DNA from: Chloroflexota bacterium | GTDB lineage: Bacteria > Chloroflexota > Anaerolineae > Anaerolineales > JACQED01 | Length of the DNA stretch: 7,323 nucleotides | Assembly (NCBI GenBank): GCA_016200785.1 | Contig: JACQED010000076.1 | Location: 1-7,323 of the forward strand | Reading direction: 5' to 3' | Notes under the pieces: model-generated | Seen by the model: only the letters and a program-made list of their open reading frames with translations | What the model was told of the DNA's origin: nothing | Databases searched by the model: none | Part shown: piece by piece, positions 1 to 6,101 of the stretch | Layout of the letters: each line of letters opens with the position of its first letter | How positions within the stretch are numbered: position 1 is the stretch's first letter | Position numbers and translations under genes: made by a program

Positions 1-141
1 CCGACGGTGACGAACACGCCGACAAACACACCGACGGCAACGCGCTTGCCAACGCGTACGCCGTTCCGCGTAGCAACGCGAACCCTGCCAGCCCTGCCCA
101 CGATCACGATCACGCCGACTTTCGACGTGAATGCGCCATGA
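1..141 (+). CDS. C-terminal tail of a truncated Thr/Pro-rich protein (partial, 5' end outside window)
   Basis: An open frame runs from the left edge to a TGA at 139-141 and encodes 46 residues. The first half is a Thr/Pro/Asn repeat of the type PTVTNTPTNTPTAT, and the second half is still Thr-rich, ending in TFDVNAP. No domain is visible, so the function is unknown. The composition resembles the Thr/Pro tail at the end of the next gene, which suggests an exported or surface protein, as is common in Chloroflexota. The stop codon overlaps the ATG of the next gene as ATGA, so the two are probably translationally coupled and in one operon. The whole fragment is low complexity, so reading frame and ATGA overlap are the main evidence that it is coding. 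Confidence 0.65.
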   Translation, partial: PTVTNTPTNTPTATRLPTRTPFRVATRTLPALPTITITPTFDVNAP

Positions 142-1331
142 AGAGTGACGCGGGACCGGCGGCGAGGGGCGCGGGAGGGGTGGCATGTGGCACGCGTCAC
201 CTTATTGCCCTAACGGTCATAGTCGTCATGACTGCCTGCGCGCGTCAACCCACGGCGCAAGCACCGACCGCCACGCCGACAGCAGTCGAAGCGACGCCCA
301 CGCCCGGCCCCACCCTTACCCCGACTCTCACGACTGAGATCGCCATGCCTACCATCTCGGCCGAGAATCCGTTGCGATTTGTCTTTCCAACGCCAGGCCC
401 ATTGCCGGTCTCCGGCTGGCGGCCGCCTCAAGTGCAGGTGCCGCTGTCACTGCGTCCCGAGGATCATTACTGGTTCGCCCGCCCCATCGCCGCCGACCGC
501 GTCAACTGGCCGCACCCATTCTATCGCTACGGCGGAACGTATTACGGATTGATGGCGATTCACGCGGGCGTTGACTTCGACAGTCCGACCGGCACACCGG
601 CGTACGCCGCCGGGCCGGGCGTAGTGGTATGGACCGGATACGGACTGTACGGCGCGAATCCGCCTGAGGACGATCCCTACGGCCTCGCCGTCGCCATCCG
701 CCACGACTTCGGCTATCGCGGTCAGGTGCTCTATACGTTGTACGGCCACCTGTCGAAGATCAACGTGTGGGTGGATCAAACGGTGAAGACCGGCGACCTG
801 TTGGGCGCGGTAGGCGAGACGGGCAACGTGACCGGCCCCCATCTGCACTTCGAGGTGCGCGTGGGAGAGAATCGTTACCGCGCCACGCGCAACCCGGAGC
901 TGTGGCTGGCCCCGCCGAGTGGATGGGGCGTGCTCGCCGGGCGGCTGGTGGATCAAATTGATCGCCCGATTCCGGCGGCTGAGATTCACGTCAAGTCGCA
1001 AGAGACCGGGCGCGAGTGGGTCGTGTTCTCGTACGCGCAGTTGACCGTCAACCCCGATGACATCTACGACGAGAACTTCGTTTTGAGCGATCTGCCGGAG
1101 GGCAAGTACGCGGTCACCGTCGCCATCGCCGAAAGCACGATCAGCGGGGAAGTATACATCCACCCCGGCCAGACGAACTTCGTCCTCATGAAAGACGGCG
1201 TGGGGATGATCGTCGAACCGCCGATCCTTCAGCCCGCGACGCTGATCCCATATTCGACGAAGACCCCGACGCCGACTCCGACGGTCACGCGAACGCCGTC
1301 GGCGACGCCGACGGTTACACCGACACGGTAA
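138..1331 (+). CDS. M23-family zinc metallopeptidase, predicted lipoprotein with C-terminal regulatory-like domain
   Basis: Predicted LytM/M23 peptidoglycan endopeptidase of 397 residues, acting outside the cytoplasmic membrane. A hydrophobic stretch (residues 22-33) ends in MTAC, a plausible lipobox with Cys34 as the lipidated residue, so it is probably a lipoprotein. Residues 36-75 are a Thr/Pro linker. The M23 core spans about 125-258 and has every expected ligand: H142 and D146 in HAGVD, H204 in YGHLS, and H235/H237 in PHLHFE. It should therefore be catalytically active rather than a degenerate LytM scaffold. Residues about 262-352 look like a beta-sandwich of the carboxypeptidase regulatory-like type (GRLVDQIDRPIPAAEIHV, then LPEGKYAV). 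Residues 374-397 form a second Thr/Pro tail. The ATG at 138 overlaps the previous stop (ATGA) and lacks a strong ribosome site. A GTG at 180, preceded by G-rich sequence, is an alternative start giving a more usual short signal peptide. Substrate specificity cannot be read from the sequence. Confidence 0.92.
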   Translation: MKSDAGPAARGAGGVACGTRHLIALTVIVVMTACARQPTAQAPTATPTAVEATPTPGPTLTPTLTTEIAMPTISAENPLRFVFPTPGPLPVSGWRPPQVQVPLSLRPEDHYWFARPIAADRVNWPHPFYRYGGTYYGLMAIHAGVDFDSPTGTPAYAAGPGVVVWTGYGLYGANPPEDDPYGLAVAIRHDFGYRGQVLYTLYGHLSKINVWVDQTVKTGDLLGAVGETGNVTGPHLHFEVRVGENRYRATRNPELWLAPPSGWGVLAGRLVDQIDRPIPAAEIHVKSQETGREWVVFSYAQLTVNPDDIYDENFVLSDLPEGKYAVTVAIAESTISGEVYIHPGQTNFVLMKDGVGMIVEPPILQPATLIPYSTKTPTPTPTVTRTPSATPTVTPTR

Positions 1332-1371
1332 CACAGTGGACCTTATCGGCAACAGGCCGCGACTCTTTTTT

Positions 1372-1428
1372 GCCACGAATTGCACGAATTATCACGAAAA
1401 ATTCGTGCCAATTCGTGCAATTCGTGGC
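1372..1428. repeat. Nested palindrome built from CACGAATT units
   Basis: A perfect 19-base inverted repeat has its left arm at 1372-1390 (GCCACGAATTGCACGAATT) and its right arm at 1410-1428. The 19-base centre holds a second hairpin, CACGAA (1393-1398) and TTCGTG (1402-1407), around AAA. Each side is thus a run of CACGAA/CACGAATT units. It lies between the peptidase stop and the transketolase start. A T6 run lies just before the left arm and no T tract follows the right arm, so it is not a canonical intrinsic terminator on either strand. Its form suits a dispersed REP-like element or a DNA or RNA structural site. There is no second copy in the window. Confidence 0.85.
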
Positions 1429-1457
1429 GGAAGACCCTATTCCCGATAATGCCTGGA

Positions 1458-1462
1458 TAGGA
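1458..1462 (+). promoter_or_regulatory. Ribosome binding site for transketolase
   Basis: TAGGA lies 7 bases upstream of the ATG at 1470. It is a moderate Shine-Dalgarno match and supports that start, which also gives the usual N-terminal length of the family. I could not support a promoter in the 138-base gap: a GATAAT at 1445-1450 resembles a -10 box but has no matching -35. Confidence 0.55.
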
Positions 1463-1469
1463 CTTTATC

Positions 1470-3497
1470 ATGTCAAATATCTCACAATCCCTCGACGAAC
1501 TCTGCATCAACACCATCCGCTTCCTCTCCGCCGACGGGGTGCAAAAGGCAAACTCCGGCCATCCGGGCCTGCCGATGGGGGCGGCGGCGATGGCTTACAA
1601 GTTGTGGATGGGCTTTCTGCGCCACAACCCGCGCAACCCGACATGGCCCAATCGCGACCGCTTCGTCCTGTCCGCGGGACACGGGTCAATGCTGCTCTAT
1701 TCGCTTCTGCATCTCACCGGCTACGATCTGCCTTTGGAAGAACTGATGCAGTTTCGACAGTGGGGAAGCAAAACGCCCGGCCACCCGGAGCGCCACCTCA
1801 CCCCGGGCGTCGAGACGACGACCGGCCCGCTGGGGCAGGGCATCAGCAACGCCATCGGCATGGCGATCGCCGAAGCACACCTCGCCGTGTATTTCAACCG
1901 CCCCGGTTACAACATCGTCGATCATTACACCTACGTCATCGCCAGCGACGGCGACTTGATGGAAGGCGTAGCCTCCGAAGCCGCCTCGCTCGCCGGGCAT
2001 CTCAGACTCGGCAAACTTATCGCGCTGTACGACGACAACAACATCTCCATCGAAGGCACCACCCAACTGGCCTTCACCGAGGATCGCGTCATGCGCTTCG
2101 AGGCCTACGGATGGCACACGCAGGTTGTCCCCGACGGCAACAACCTCGACATGGTGGACGCCGCCATCCGCTCGGCGCAGGGCGAATCGCGCCCATCGTT
2201 CATCGCCTGCCGCACGACCATCGGCTACGGCGCGCCGCACAAGCAGGGCACTGCCGAAGCCCACGGCGAGCCGCTCGGCCCGGACGAATTGGCGAACGCA
2301 AAAAGGAATCTCGGCTGGCCGCTCGATCCGCCGTTCTTCATCCCCGGCGAGGCGCTCGAAAACTTCCGCTCGGCTGTGGAAGTCGGCGCGCTGTACGAAT
2401 CGCAATGGCAGAAGCAGTTCGGCGAGTATGCCCGCGAGTATCCCGACCTCGCCGCCGAGTTCCAGCGCCGAATGAGCGGCAAACTCCCCGAAGGCTGGGA
2501 CGCCGACCTGCCGACCTTCCCGCCCGATCCCAAAGGGCAAGCCACGCGAGTTTCATCGGGCGTCGTTCAGAACGCAATTGCGAAGAAGGTGCCCGAACTC
2601 ATTGGCGGGTCAGCCGACCTCGCGCCCTCGACTAGAACCCTGATCAAAGACGGCGGCGACTTGCAGGCCGGGAATTACGGCGGGCGCAACATGCACTTCG
2701 GCGTGCGCGAGCACGGCATGAGCGCGATCGTCAACGGCATGGCCTTGCACGGCGGCGTCATTCCGTACGGCGCGACCTTCCTCATTTTTTCCGACTATTC
2801 GCGCCCGGCGATCCGACTGGCTTCGATCATGGAGAACCGCGTTCTGTTCATCTTCACCCACGACTCGATCGGCCTCGGCGAAGACGGGCCGACGCATCAG
2901 CCGATCGAGCATCTCTCTGCCCTGCGCGCCATCCCCGGCCTTGCCGTCGTGCGGCCCGCCGACGCCAACGAAGTGATTGAGGCCTGGCGGCTCGCTCTCG
3001 CGCGCGAACACGCGCCGACCGTGTTCGCCCTCACCCGTCAGAACGTCCCGACGCTCGACCGCGCCAACGGAAAGTTTGCCCCGGCGTCGGGCGCGCGGCG
3101 CGGGGGCTACGTCCTGGCCGACACCGGCAAAACGCCCGACGTGATCCTGATGAGCAGCGGCTCGGAAGTCGCCATCGCCGTCGAGGCCGGGGAACGACTC
3201 AAGGCAAAAGGCATCACGGCCCGCGTCGTCTCGATGCCGTGCATGGAAGTTTTCGCAGAACAGCCGCAAGACTATCGCGACTCGGTTCTGCCGCCGAAAG
3301 TCCAACCCCGCGTCGCGATCGAGGCCGGTGCGCCGATGTCGTGGTATCGCTGGGTCGGCGACGGCGGCGCGGTGATCGGCCTCGAACGCTTCGGCGCGAG
3401 CGCGCCCTACAAAACAATCTACGAGAAGTTGGGGCTTACAGCCGAGGCGGTGGTGAAGAAGGCGGAGGAAGTGATCGGCGGGAACAAAAGGAAATAG
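1470..3497 (+). CDS. tkt: Transketolase
   Basis: Thiamine-diphosphate enzyme of the non-oxidative pentose phosphate pathway. It moves two-carbon ketol units between sugar phosphates such as xylulose 5-phosphate and ribose 5-phosphate or erythrose 4-phosphate, in the cytoplasm. At 675 residues it has normal full length. The TPP-binding domain comes first: H31 in SGHPGLPMG, H71 in AGHGSMLLY, TTGPLGQGIS at about 117-126, and the cofactor motif running from D160-G161-D162 to N190-N191. H257 sits in GAPHKQG. The pyrimidine-binding domain follows, with GGSADLAPST at 379-388, the catalytic Glu414 in FGVREHG, and GLGEDGPTHQP (H476). A C-terminal transketolase domain from about residue 540 completes it. 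No key residue is missing. It stands alone on the + strand, with no other pentose-phosphate gene in the window. The downstream genes are convergent. Confidence 0.98.
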   Translation: MSNISQSLDELCINTIRFLSADGVQKANSGHPGLPMGAAAMAYKLWMGFLRHNPRNPTWPNRDRFVLSAGHGSMLLYSLLHLTGYDLPLEELMQFRQWGSKTPGHPERHLTPGVETTTGPLGQGISNAIGMAIAEAHLAVYFNRPGYNIVDHYTYVIASDGDLMEGVASEAASLAGHLRLGKLIALYDDNNISIEGTTQLAFTEDRVMRFEAYGWHTQVVPDGNNLDMVDAAIRSAQGESRPSFIACRTTIGYGAPHKQGTAEAHGEPLGPDELANAKRNLGWPLDPPFFIPGEALENFRSAVEVGALYESQWQKQFGEYAREYPDLAAEFQRRMSGKLPEGWDADLPTFPPDPKGQATRVSSGVVQNAIAKKVPELIGGSADLAPSTRTLIKDGGDLQAGNYGGRNMHFGVREHGMSAIVNGMALHGGVIPYGATFLIFSDYSRPAIRLASIMENRVLFIFTHDSIGLGEDGPTHQPIEHLSALRAIPGLAVVRPADANEVIEAWRLALAREHAPTVFALTRQNVPTLDRANGKFAPASGARRGGYVLADTGKTPDVILMSSGSEVAIAVEAGERLKAKGITARVVSMPCMEVFAEQPQDYRDSVLPPKVQPRVAIEAGAPMSWYRWVGDGGAVIGLERFGASAPYKTIYEKLGLTAEAVVKKAEEVIGGNKRK

Positions 3498-3629
3498 AGG
3501 AATTAGGGGAACTGGCCGGAAGAAGGCAACGGCAAATGGACGAAAGGCGGCGGCGAAAAAGACGGGGATGAGAAAACAGCGATGAAGTCCCCGGCTCAGC
3601 CAGCCAGCCCGTAGATCGCCGGAAAACAA
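3498..3629. other. Spacer after transketolase: purine-rich stretch, then unremarkable sequence
   Basis: No gene is supported here. From about 3477 to 3587 the + strand is strongly purine-biased (runs such as GGAAGAAGG and GAAAAAGACGGGG). A weak hairpin, CGGGGA at 3563-3568 with TCCCCG at 3588-3593 and a 19-base loop, is the only candidate near the transketolase end, and no T tract follows it. I do not call it a terminator. The rest, about 3594-3629, shows nothing recognisable. Confidence 0.5.
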
Positions 3630-3668
3630 TCGGCCTCGATCCACGCGTCGCGCGTGGATCGAGGCCGA
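3623..3668 (-). terminator. Strong hairpin with T-rich tail on the - strand, between convergent genes
   Basis: A perfect 18-base stem pairs 3630-3647 (TCGGCCTCGATCCACGCG) with 3651-3668, closed by a TCG triloop. On the - strand the stem is followed by TTGTTTTCC-type sequence (complement of 3623-3629), the pattern of an intrinsic terminator. It begins 29 bases past the stop of the LURP-one-related gene. On the + strand the stem is followed by ATGGGTTG, a poor T tract, so termination of transketolase here is less certain. The position between convergent genes makes some bidirectional use plausible. Confidence 0.75.
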
Positions 3669-3697
3669 ATGGGTTGCGTCCGGGGTGAATCGGCGAG

Positions 3698-4273
3698 TTA
3701 CCCGCGCAGCCGCTCCAACATCAACATCATGATGACGCTTGGCAGAAGCAGTCGCTCGTCGGCGTCGGAGAAATCACCGCGCTTTTCCAACGCAAACTTG
3801 CCTTCGAGGACCGCCGGTTGCTTTTGCAGGCGCAGCACCGTCTGGCCGCGCAGGTCAACCAGATAGGCAGGGTTGATGAACATACCCACAAAGGGAATGT
3901 CGCTGACCAAGCCATCCAGCACCTTGATCCATGGATTCTCTTCGCGAATTACTCCGGCCTCCGCGCCACCGGCATCCAGAATGTTGTAGGTTGCTTTCCA
4001 CAGCGACCTCACGCCCTGGCGCTTGACCGTGCCAACTCCCATCCCGTCCGGCGACGTGATGTTGTAGTTGGCCGAGAAGTCCATGATCTTGTTAGCCTTC
4101 ATGGCGTATAGTTCTCTTTGCTGGGCTTCGTCGGCGAAGACCTTCACCGATTCTTTGAGCGCAAACGCTTTCTGCTTGACGTACAGCACCGTCTGGCCGG
4201 AAGCGTCGGTGATCTTCACCTGCGGGTTGAGGGCGACCACTTTGAAAGAGAGATTGAGAGGGTAGTTGTACAT
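3698..4273 (-). CDS. LURP-one-related family protein (tubby C-terminal-like fold)
   Basis: Predicted cytoplasmic protein of 191 residues of the LURP-one-related (LOR)/YxjI type. It shares its fold with the tubby C-terminal domain and phospholipid scramblases, and its biochemical role in bacteria is not established. Family-like features are the opening MYNYPLNLSFK, the segment YVKQKAFALKESVKVF at about 31-46, alternating beta strands such as GQTVLRLQK near 150-158, and a late hydrophobic helix, LLLPSVIMMLMLERL. There is no signal peptide. An upstream in-frame ATG would add 15 residues (start at 4318), but AGGAG at 4279-4283 sits 5 bases before the ATG at 4271-4273, and the conserved opening begins there, so I chose the shorter form. 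It lies 91 bases downstream of the BNR-repeat pseudogene on the same strand, so it may be read from that operon or from its own promoter. A strong hairpin follows the stop. Confidence 0.85.
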   Translation of the reverse strand: MYNYPLNLSFKVVALNPQVKITDASGQTVLYVKQKAFALKESVKVFADEAQQRELYAMKANKIMDFSANYNITSPDGMGVGTVKRQGVRSLWKATYNILDAGGAEAGVIREENPWIKVLDGLVSDIPFVGMFINPAYLVDLRGQTVLRLQKQPAVLEGKFALEKRGDFSDADERLLLPSVIMMLMLERLRG

Positions 4274-4364
4274 TCGGTCTCCTGAGAGATGGGTGGGTGC
4301 GCCCACCGTTGTAGGCACAGGCGCATTCTACCTGAGATGGCAGAAATGCGCTACGGGAGTCCGA
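4274..4364. other. Short gap between the BNR-repeat pseudogene and the LURP-one-related gene
   Basis: This 91-base gap holds the LURP-one ribosome site, the small leader hairpin at 4292-4307, and a 7-base inverted repeat, GCGCATT 4321-4327 with AATGCGC 4345-4351, around a 17-base loop. Neither hairpin has a T tract. No promoter could be supported. Confidence 0.45.
4279..4283 (-). promoter_or_regulatory. Ribosome binding site fixing the LURP-one-related start
   Basis: AGGAG on the - strand, 5 bases before the ATG at 4271-4273. It favours this start over the in-frame ATG at 4316-4318. A small hairpin (GGTGGG 4292-4297, CCCACC 4302-4307, loop TGCG) lies just upstream in the leader. It has no T tract and no evident regulatory match. 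Confidence 0.75.
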
Positions 4365-5025
4365 TCACAGCATAATCATTGAGCGGTGGATGCCCCTCAA
4401 GTTGAAGGGCAGTTGCCTCCACGAGTCGCCGTAATCGCTAGTGTACCAAACATCGCCGTTGCTCAACCCGACGTAGAGGTGACCCGGCGCATTCGGATCG
4501 GTGATCAGCGCATAGGCCATGTCATTCAGAGGTTGCGGCAGGCCGCCGCCGAGTTTCCGCCACGACCCGCCGTCCGTCGCGCGAAACACGCAGGCGTTGG
4601 CATGACCATCCACATGCGCCGCCGGCGGCCCAGGATTTGACCAGGTAAGATAGCCACCACCAGTCGCGCGCTCCCCCGAAGGACTCAATCTCATTCCAGT
4701 TCGTGCCGCCGTCGCGCGAGACGAAAAGCGCTGGCGGTTTGACTCCGGCATAGACCGCTCCCGGCTCGGCGCGGCTCACGGCGACGGCTTTGACGATGTG
4801 CCCGGCGAGGCCCGCCGCGTGCCACGTCTCTCCTCCGCCAGTGGAACGCAGAACCCCCTCACCCTGCGTCCCGGCATACACGATCTGGCTATTCAACGGG
4901 TCGGCGGCCAGACAGCGCACGTCGCGGTCGGCCAGCAAGAATTCGACCGACCATGCGCCGTTCGCGCCGCGCTCTGCGCGGGCCAAGCCATTGCCGGTGG
5001 TGGCAATGAATACTCTCGCGTTCAC
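4365..5025 (-). pseudogene. BNR/YVTN (WD40-like) repeat protein, apparently broken by internal deletion and frameshift
   Basis: This is a beta-propeller-type protein of the BNR/sialidase-like repeat class; its biological role is unknown. The 5' part, from a GTG start at 5023-5025, reads in one frame: FIATTGNGLARAERG, then DVRCLAADP, IVYAGTQGEGVLRSTGGGETW and ALFVSRDGGTNW, to about residue 126 (WWWLS). The 3' part reads in another frame: YLTWSNPGPPAAHVDGHANA, then KLGGGLPQPL, APGHLYVGLSNGDVWYTSDYGDSWRQLPF, ending GIHRSMIML at the TGA at 4365-4367. Both parts look like the conserved ends of one protein. From memory of this family, about 100 or more central residues are missing, and full members run to a little over 300. 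The join is near 4645-4660, within a TGGTGGTGG run; a G5 run (4673-4677) lies just beside it. Natural decay or an assembly collapse could explain it. The start has a strong AGGAGG site and follows the aldo/keto reductase stop by 25 bases, so the gene was co-transcribed. Confidence 0.75.
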
Positions 5026-5030
5026 TGTCT

Positions 5031-5036
5031 CCTCCT
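5031..5036 (-). promoter_or_regulatory. Ribosome binding site for the BNR-repeat gene (GTG start)
   Basis: A full AGGAGG on the - strand, 5 bases before GTG at 5023-5025, in the gap after the aldo/keto reductase stop. It is the best Shine-Dalgarno match in the window and decides the GTG start. That it remains intact suggests the break in the gene is recent or artefactual. Confidence 0.8.
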
Positions 5037-5050
5037 TTGGGCGAAACGGG

Positions 5051-6022
5051 CTATTGCCAGGCCGAGGCCTCCTCCATGGCCGTCATTTCTTCTCCCGCCA
5101 AGCGCAGTCCGACCGCGCCAAGATTGTCGTTTAGTTGCTCGACATTCTTCGGGCCAACAATCGGGCTGATGATCCCCGGTCGGGTCAACAGCCAGCCCAA
5201 TGCCATCTGTGAGATGGACTTTCCACGCGCCCGGCCCAGTTCTTCCAGTTTGTCCAGCAAGCTCCAATTCCTCTCCGTCATCCAACCCTGGACGCGCTGA
5301 CTGCTTTCGCCGCGCGAGCCGGGCGGCGCGCTTTGACCCCGCCGATACTTGCCCGTGAGAAATCCGCCGCCCAAAGGGCTGTACGGAATGACGCCGATGC
5401 CATAGCTGCGGCACACTGACTCAAGTTCGCGCTCGTATTCGGCGCGATTGACCAGTGAGTAGTGCGGCTGTAGGCAATCGTAGCGCGCCAGGTTGTATTT
5501 GTCGCTCACCCACAGCGCCTGCATCAATTGCCACGCGCGATAGTTCGAGCAACCGACGTAACGCGCCTTGCCTTGATGAACGAGATCGTCGAGCGCGCGC
5601 AGTGTCTCTTCAATCGGCGTCGCCTCGTCGGGAAAGTGCGTCTGATAGAGATCGACGTAGTCGGTCTGCAGGCGGCGCAAGGAGGCCTCGACGGCCCGCA
5701 TGATCCAGCGGCGCGTGAGTCCCTCGTCGTTCGGCCCCGGCCCCATTTTGCCGCGCACTTTGGTGGCGATCACGATCTGGTCGCGCGGGATACTGCGCGT
5801 CCTCATCCATTGGCCGATCAGCGTCTCGGCCACGCCGCCGGGATTGTCCTTCGCCCAGTTGGAGTAAACATCGGCGGTGTCCCAGAAACGGATGCCCGCC
5901 TCCCACGCCGCCGACATCACTGCGTATGAGGTCGGCTCGTCGGCGGTCCAGCCGAACTGCATCGTGCCGAGGCACAGTTCGGAGACTTTGAGGCCGGTGT
6001 TTCCCAAATTCCTGTATTCCAT
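5051..6022 (-). CDS. Aldo/keto reductase
   Basis: NAD(P)H-dependent oxidoreductase of the aldo/keto reductase superfamily, a soluble TIM barrel that reduces aldehydes or ketones; the substrate is not readable. It has 323 residues, normal for the superfamily. The opening is MEYRNLGNTGLKVSELCLGTM. The catalytic tetrad is complete: D48 and Y53 in DTADVYSNW, K88 in IATKVRGK, H129 in YQTHFPDE. Later segments fit the family: GKARYVGCSNY at 151-161, QPHYSLVNR at 185-193, and the cofactor-binding loops YSPLGGGFLTGKY at 214-226 and VGPKNVEQLNDN at 289-300. A longer frame opens at 6091, but its extra 23 residues are encoded by heptamer repeats and overlap the previous gene. GGGGA at 6029-6033 lies 6 bases before the ATG at 6020-6022, so I chose that start; ATG at 6026-6028 is the alternative. 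It sits between the PLP enzyme and the BNR-repeat gene, probably in one operon. Confidence 0.94.
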   Translation of the reverse strand: MEYRNLGNTGLKVSELCLGTMQFGWTADEPTSYAVMSAAWEAGIRFWDTADVYSNWAKDNPGGVAETLIGQWMRTRSIPRDQIVIATKVRGKMGPGPNDEGLTRRWIMRAVEASLRRLQTDYVDLYQTHFPDEATPIEETLRALDDLVHQGKARYVGCSNYRAWQLMQALWVSDKYNLARYDCLQPHYSLVNRAEYERELESVCRSYGIGVIPYSPLGGGFLTGKYRRGQSAPPGSRGESSQRVQGWMTERNWSLLDKLEELGRARGKSISQMALGWLLTRPGIISPIVGPKNVEQLNDNLGAVGLRLAGEEMTAMEEASAWQ

Positions 6023-6028
6023 AGCCAT

Positions 6029-6033
6029 TCCCC
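6029..6033 (-). promoter_or_regulatory. Ribosome binding site deciding the aldo/keto reductase start
   Basis: GGGGA on the - strand, 6 bases before ATG at 6020-6022 and directly abutting the in-frame ATG at 6026-6028. The spacing favours the downstream ATG. Confidence 0.55.
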
Positions 6034-6037
6034 GCAA

Positions 6038-6101
6038 GTGACGGGTGGCGTGTGGCGGGTGACGAACACCGCGCCACTCGACACCCGTCACTCGGCACTC
6101 G
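6038..6101. repeat. Two opposed heptamer arrays spanning a gene end
   Basis: On the + strand, 6038-6065 reads as four heptamers of the form GTGRCGN (GTGACGG, GTGGCGT, GTGGCGG, GTGACGA). After 8 bases, 6074-6101 reads as four heptamers of the form NCACYCG (CCACTCG, ACACCCG, TCACTCG, GCACTCG). The second set is close to the reverse complement of a shifted version of the first, so the arrays can fold on each other. The best perfect arms are 6037-6047 (AGTGACGGGTG) and 6082-6092. The stop codon of the PLP-enzyme gene (6088-6090) lies inside the second array. The form recalls short tandem heptanucleotide repeats known from cyanobacteria, a resemblance only. Confidence 0.75.

Noticed and set aside
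447..1385. - strand open frame opposite the M23 peptidase gene
   Set aside because: It is Arg-rich and without motifs, while the + strand frame has all the M23 zinc ligands.
1372..1428. CRISPR-like repeat or intrinsic terminator
   Set aside because: The units are contiguous with no spacers, and the T run is on the wrong side of the palindrome for a terminator on either strand.
1370..2635. Long + strand open frame of 421 codons overlapping the transketolase gene
   Set aside because: It is very Arg/Pro/His-rich with no recognisable motif, begins inside the palindrome, and overlaps a canonical transketolase in a different frame. High GC content explains its length.
3563..3593. Hairpin CGGGGA/TCCCCG as a transketolase terminator
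   Set aside because: The stem is only 6 bases with a 19-base loop, and no T tract follows.
2610..3644. Long - strand open frame opposite the 3' half of transketolase
   Set aside because: It lies antisense to conserved coding sequence, starts within the hairpin region and has a composition typical of complementary-strand shadows.
4274..4318. Fifteen-residue N-terminal extension of the LURP-one-related protein
   Set aside because: AGGAG is correctly spaced for the ATG at 4273, and the extension is encoded by leader DNA containing a small hairpin.
6023..6091. Upstream extension of the aldo/keto reductase to an ATG at 6091
   Set aside because: The extra residues come from heptamer repeat DNA and overlap the preceding gene. 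The conserved opening and a suitable ribosome site support the start at 6022.
6038..6101. CRISPR array
   Set aside because: Units are seven bases and directly adjacent, with no spacers and no cas genes nearby.
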